Positions 62,300-64,000 of a stretch of DNA of 64,000 bases are shown piece by piece. Source of the DNA: Nostoc sp. NMS8 (GTDB lineage Bacteria > Cyanobacteriota > Cyanobacteriia > Cyanobacteriales > Nostocaceae). The notes below the pieces were generated by a model. The model had not been told where the DNA came from, searched no databases, and saw only the letters and a list, made by a program, of their open reading frames with translations. Every line of letters begins with the position of its first letter. The stretch's first letter is position 1. The translations under genes and the position numbers were made by a program. The stretch lies in NCBI RefSeq assembly GCF_017115045.1, contig NZ_JABXKK010000046.1:34507-98506 (forward strand). The letters run 5' to 3'.

Positions 62300-62707
62300 A
62301 AAGGAGCAACCAATAACTACTAACTTAAAGATGGGCGATCGCTTTAAGATATCTGCAAGGGGTCGTGTATTGATCAGTGCAAAAACTCTTGGTGTCATCT
62401 CGGTTTGACGAAGTATCAGCCATTGCGCCAGACTGAGAATCACACCAAAGATTACCGCAGCGATGCCGAAGGCGGCAAGCTACGCACAAAGAATAACATT
62501 ACCTGTCCAAGTGAATGGATCTACTGCAAATTTAATGATTAGGGTGATAATAATCGGAGCAGAGAGCAAAAAGCTCAGGAGTAGGCTAGCGCTAATCGCA
62601 AGAAACCAGTAACGACCGAGATAACCCAGGCGAAATTTTAACAACGACTCTTGTACTCCAAACAAAGTCATCCAAAATGCAATACCCGCCGTCAAATAAT
62701 CAAGCAT
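62300..62707 (-). pseudogene. Broken membrane-protein gene
   Basis: ATG 62707 opens LDYLTAGIAFWMTLFG with two to three membrane segments and stops at TAG (62480). In another frame the protein-like sequence continues at once (FGIAAVIFGVILSLAQWLILRQ) to the end near 62300. The junction (about 62455-62485) is the dispersed repeat TGCGTAGCTTGCCGCCTTCGGC, so insertion of that repeat probably broke the frame. It converges on the flavoprotein gene. Confidence 0.55.
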
Positions 62708-62866
62708 TAGCCGTTGTTTTATCCGTGTGTTAAAGAGGGGGTATTTCTAGAATACGCCTAAATAGTATTTTGTTGTGGTGGCTCTGGTGCGGTGTTTTTT
62801 TTGATAATTGCTCTATGAAAATTTTTAATGAGTTTTATATTTGGTAGTGCCTTCAGACTGCAAAAT

Positions 62867-63100
62867 CTAAAAAGCAATGAAAAACCCCAACCTGTTTAAA
62901 GGGATAAGACGGACTAAAAGTGGTTCTAGAATGCCGTTTTTTCTGGCAGTAGCAACAATTTTGTCTACCTCTTCTGGGTCGATGTAGTACCGCAGTTCTG
63001 CTTTAGGCAGCACAATCAAACTTAGGGGCATAGTCGCCTTAGTCTGGTTAGCATCATCCCTAAAGATAAACTCTTCTACCATTCTTCTATCTCTTGCCAT
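62867..63100 (-). pseudogene. parB: Truncated ParB-like protein
   Basis: 77 residues, start supported by GGGAG and overlapping parA by 14 bases. LIVLPKAELRYYIDPEEVD and ARKNGILEPLLVR are the ParB/Srx N-terminal domain. The expected GExR box, HTH and dimer domain are missing; after LVR the frame reads LIPLNRLGFFIAF and stops. Either the gene is truncated or it is a very short ParB-like protein; as it stands it cannot bind parS. Confidence 0.7.
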
Positions 63101-63728
63101 TGGTTACTCCCAAGGCTTCGGTAAAAAGTGCCTCAAAATCTTTGGCGGCGCGTTTAGCTGTTGCTCCTGGTAGTCCCCAAACCGTCGTGCCTTGCCCTGG
63201 TGCATCAGCAATTACCTGTAAGTCATACACCATTGTTTTTAGTAAAGGAAACCCTGTGTTTTTTTCTGATAATGCTCTTTGGGCATCTTTGAGTAATACA
63301 GTTCCTTTTTTTGCGTGATTTAAAAATAAACCAACATGGGGCATACCACCTCGCAGTTCTCTTGCCTGCCGCAAAATTCTTACCATTTTTGATGTACTGT
63401 GCATATCTAGACTTGCTGGTTTACAGGGTACTAGGGCTAGGTCACATCTAGATAAAATTGCCTTGGTTGTTTCACTTAGGCTACCTGGCCCGTCTACAAC
63501 TACAGCATCATATTGTTCTGCTAAAGTCGGCAGTTCATCAAATAAATCATCCGGGTCTATCATTGTTTTACACGGCAGTTGCAGGTCTTTCATCCAGTTA
63601 GTACTACTCTGCTGTGCATCTGCATCCACAATCATCACTGTTCCGCGTTGGCTTAACCAATACGCCAGATGACCAGATACAGTAGTTTTACCAGCGCCCC
63701 CCTTCTGGTTTGTTAACCCAATAATCAT
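63087..63728 (-). CDS. parA: ParA-family partition ATPase
   Basis: 213 residues from ATG 63728 (MIIGLTNQKGGAGKTTVSG); a GTG at 63791 would add 21 residues. The deviant Walker A KGGAGKTT is at about 9-16, MIVDADAQ at about 33-40 and VVVDGPGS at about 77-84. It is a small type Ib ParA without an N-terminal HTH. The next gene is a truncated ParB, so this system may not work on its own; a separate ParM-type locus is at 11-14 kb. Confidence 0.9.
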   Translation of the reverse strand: MIIGLTNQKGGAGKTTVSGHLAYWLSQRGTVMIVDADAQQSSTNWMKDLQLPCKTMIDPDDLFDELPTLAEQYDAVVVDGPGSLSETTKAILSRCDLALVPCKPASLDMHSTSKMVRILRQARELRGGMPHVGLFLNHAKKGTVLLKDAQRALSEKNTGFPLLKTMVYDLQVIADAPGQGTTVWGLPGATAKRAAKDFEALFTEALGVTNGKR

Positions 63729-64000
63729 AATTTTTTTAAAAGTCTTGCTCAATTTACTATTGCGCTTGTATCTGTCGCAATTAATTTTCACTATTTAGCA
63801 GTAAAAGTATCAGTTTTTTATGAGATGACTTGATAGTACTGCGATGGCTTTGCCCGCCGCAGCCATCGCATCCCATTAGATAGGCCCTTTGCCAATAACG
63901 TTATTAGTGGAAATGCTTTTGTGAAAATCAGTGAAGTTAATTGTGCAATACTTCGGACAAAATTAAGCAGCAATAACGCCATAAGAGCGTAGGTTTTGAT

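Noticed and set aside
1..64000. tRNA or rRNA genes
   Set aside because: No cloverleaf or rRNA signature was noticed on either strand when reading by eye; a tRNAscan/Infernal run was not possible.

Overview
The window looks like part of a large conjugative plasmid, or a plasmid-derived region, from a filamentous cyanobacterium of the Nostoc/Anabaena/Calothrix type. The evidence is AT-rich DNA with scattered HIP1 octamers (GCGATCGC), cyanobacterial short tandem repeats between and inside genes, a CyRepA1-type replication protein, a cyanobacterial-style type IV secretion operon, and Ser/Thr kinase-TPR, CHAT and haemagglutinin-type genes. All family assignments were made by eye from the sequence; no database search was run.

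Layout. 0-3.1 kb: the end of a double-glycine-leader peptide gene, a tandem cNMP-binding-domain protein and an HlyD-type export adaptor, i.e. a peptide-export locus whose ABC transporter is not in view. 3.1-5.1 kb: a repeat-rich gap, a dead IS701-like transposase split by a 106-bp MITE, and a truncated TPR gene. 5.1-10.5 kb: a 1596-residue protein that carries the main motifs of single-chain double-psi-beta-barrel (QDE-1/RdRP/YonO-like) RNA polymerases, with a divergent small gene. 10.7-14.4 kb: a ParM-like actin gene with partner genes, one probably expressed by a -1 frameshift at GGGAAAG, and upstream 11-bp direct repeats in two groups around a probable promoter, like the plasmid R1 parC centromere. 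14.4-20.9 kb: a 2136-residue MobF relaxase-helicase fused to a DUF3854 (primase-like) domain and a tail of ten 61-residue repeats.

21-38.8 kb is the mating-pair-formation operon on the minus strand. Read in transcription order it holds a VirB2-like pilin, VirB3-like, VirB4, a membrane protein, VirB5-like, VirB6, VirB8, VirB10, VirB9, a secreted protein, the VirD4/TraG coupling protein, two conserved-looking accessory genes and a membrane-anchored Mrr-like nuclease. The coupling protein gene is split just after its Walker A motif by a 2.2-kb group II intron that encodes a reverse transcriptase with a C-terminal HNH domain. The VirB6 gene has an in-frame TAA near its N-terminus. 39-46.5 kb: two divergent small ribbon-helix-helix genes, an RHH/coiled-coil/HTH regulator with a 22-bp palindrome upstream, a compact tyrosine recombinase, and the replication protein with a small translationally coupled leader gene.

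46.6-64 kb is accessory: a STAND (NB-ARC) ATPase with a small partner, a zinc-ribbon Ser/Thr kinase-TPR protein, a secreted protein, a CHAT-TPR protease candidate next to a two-partner-secretion exoprotein and its POTRA/ShlB transporter (a cytochrome P450 gene lies between them on the other strand), a GC-richer mercuric-reductase-like flavoprotein, a broken membrane-protein gene, and a ParA gene with a truncated ParB.

The most unusual items are the predicted polymerase, the intron-split coupling protein, the candidate lambda-type slippery site, the relaxase with primase-like domain and repeat tail (with a nested ORF just before the repeats), and the R1-like iteron layout upstream of parM.
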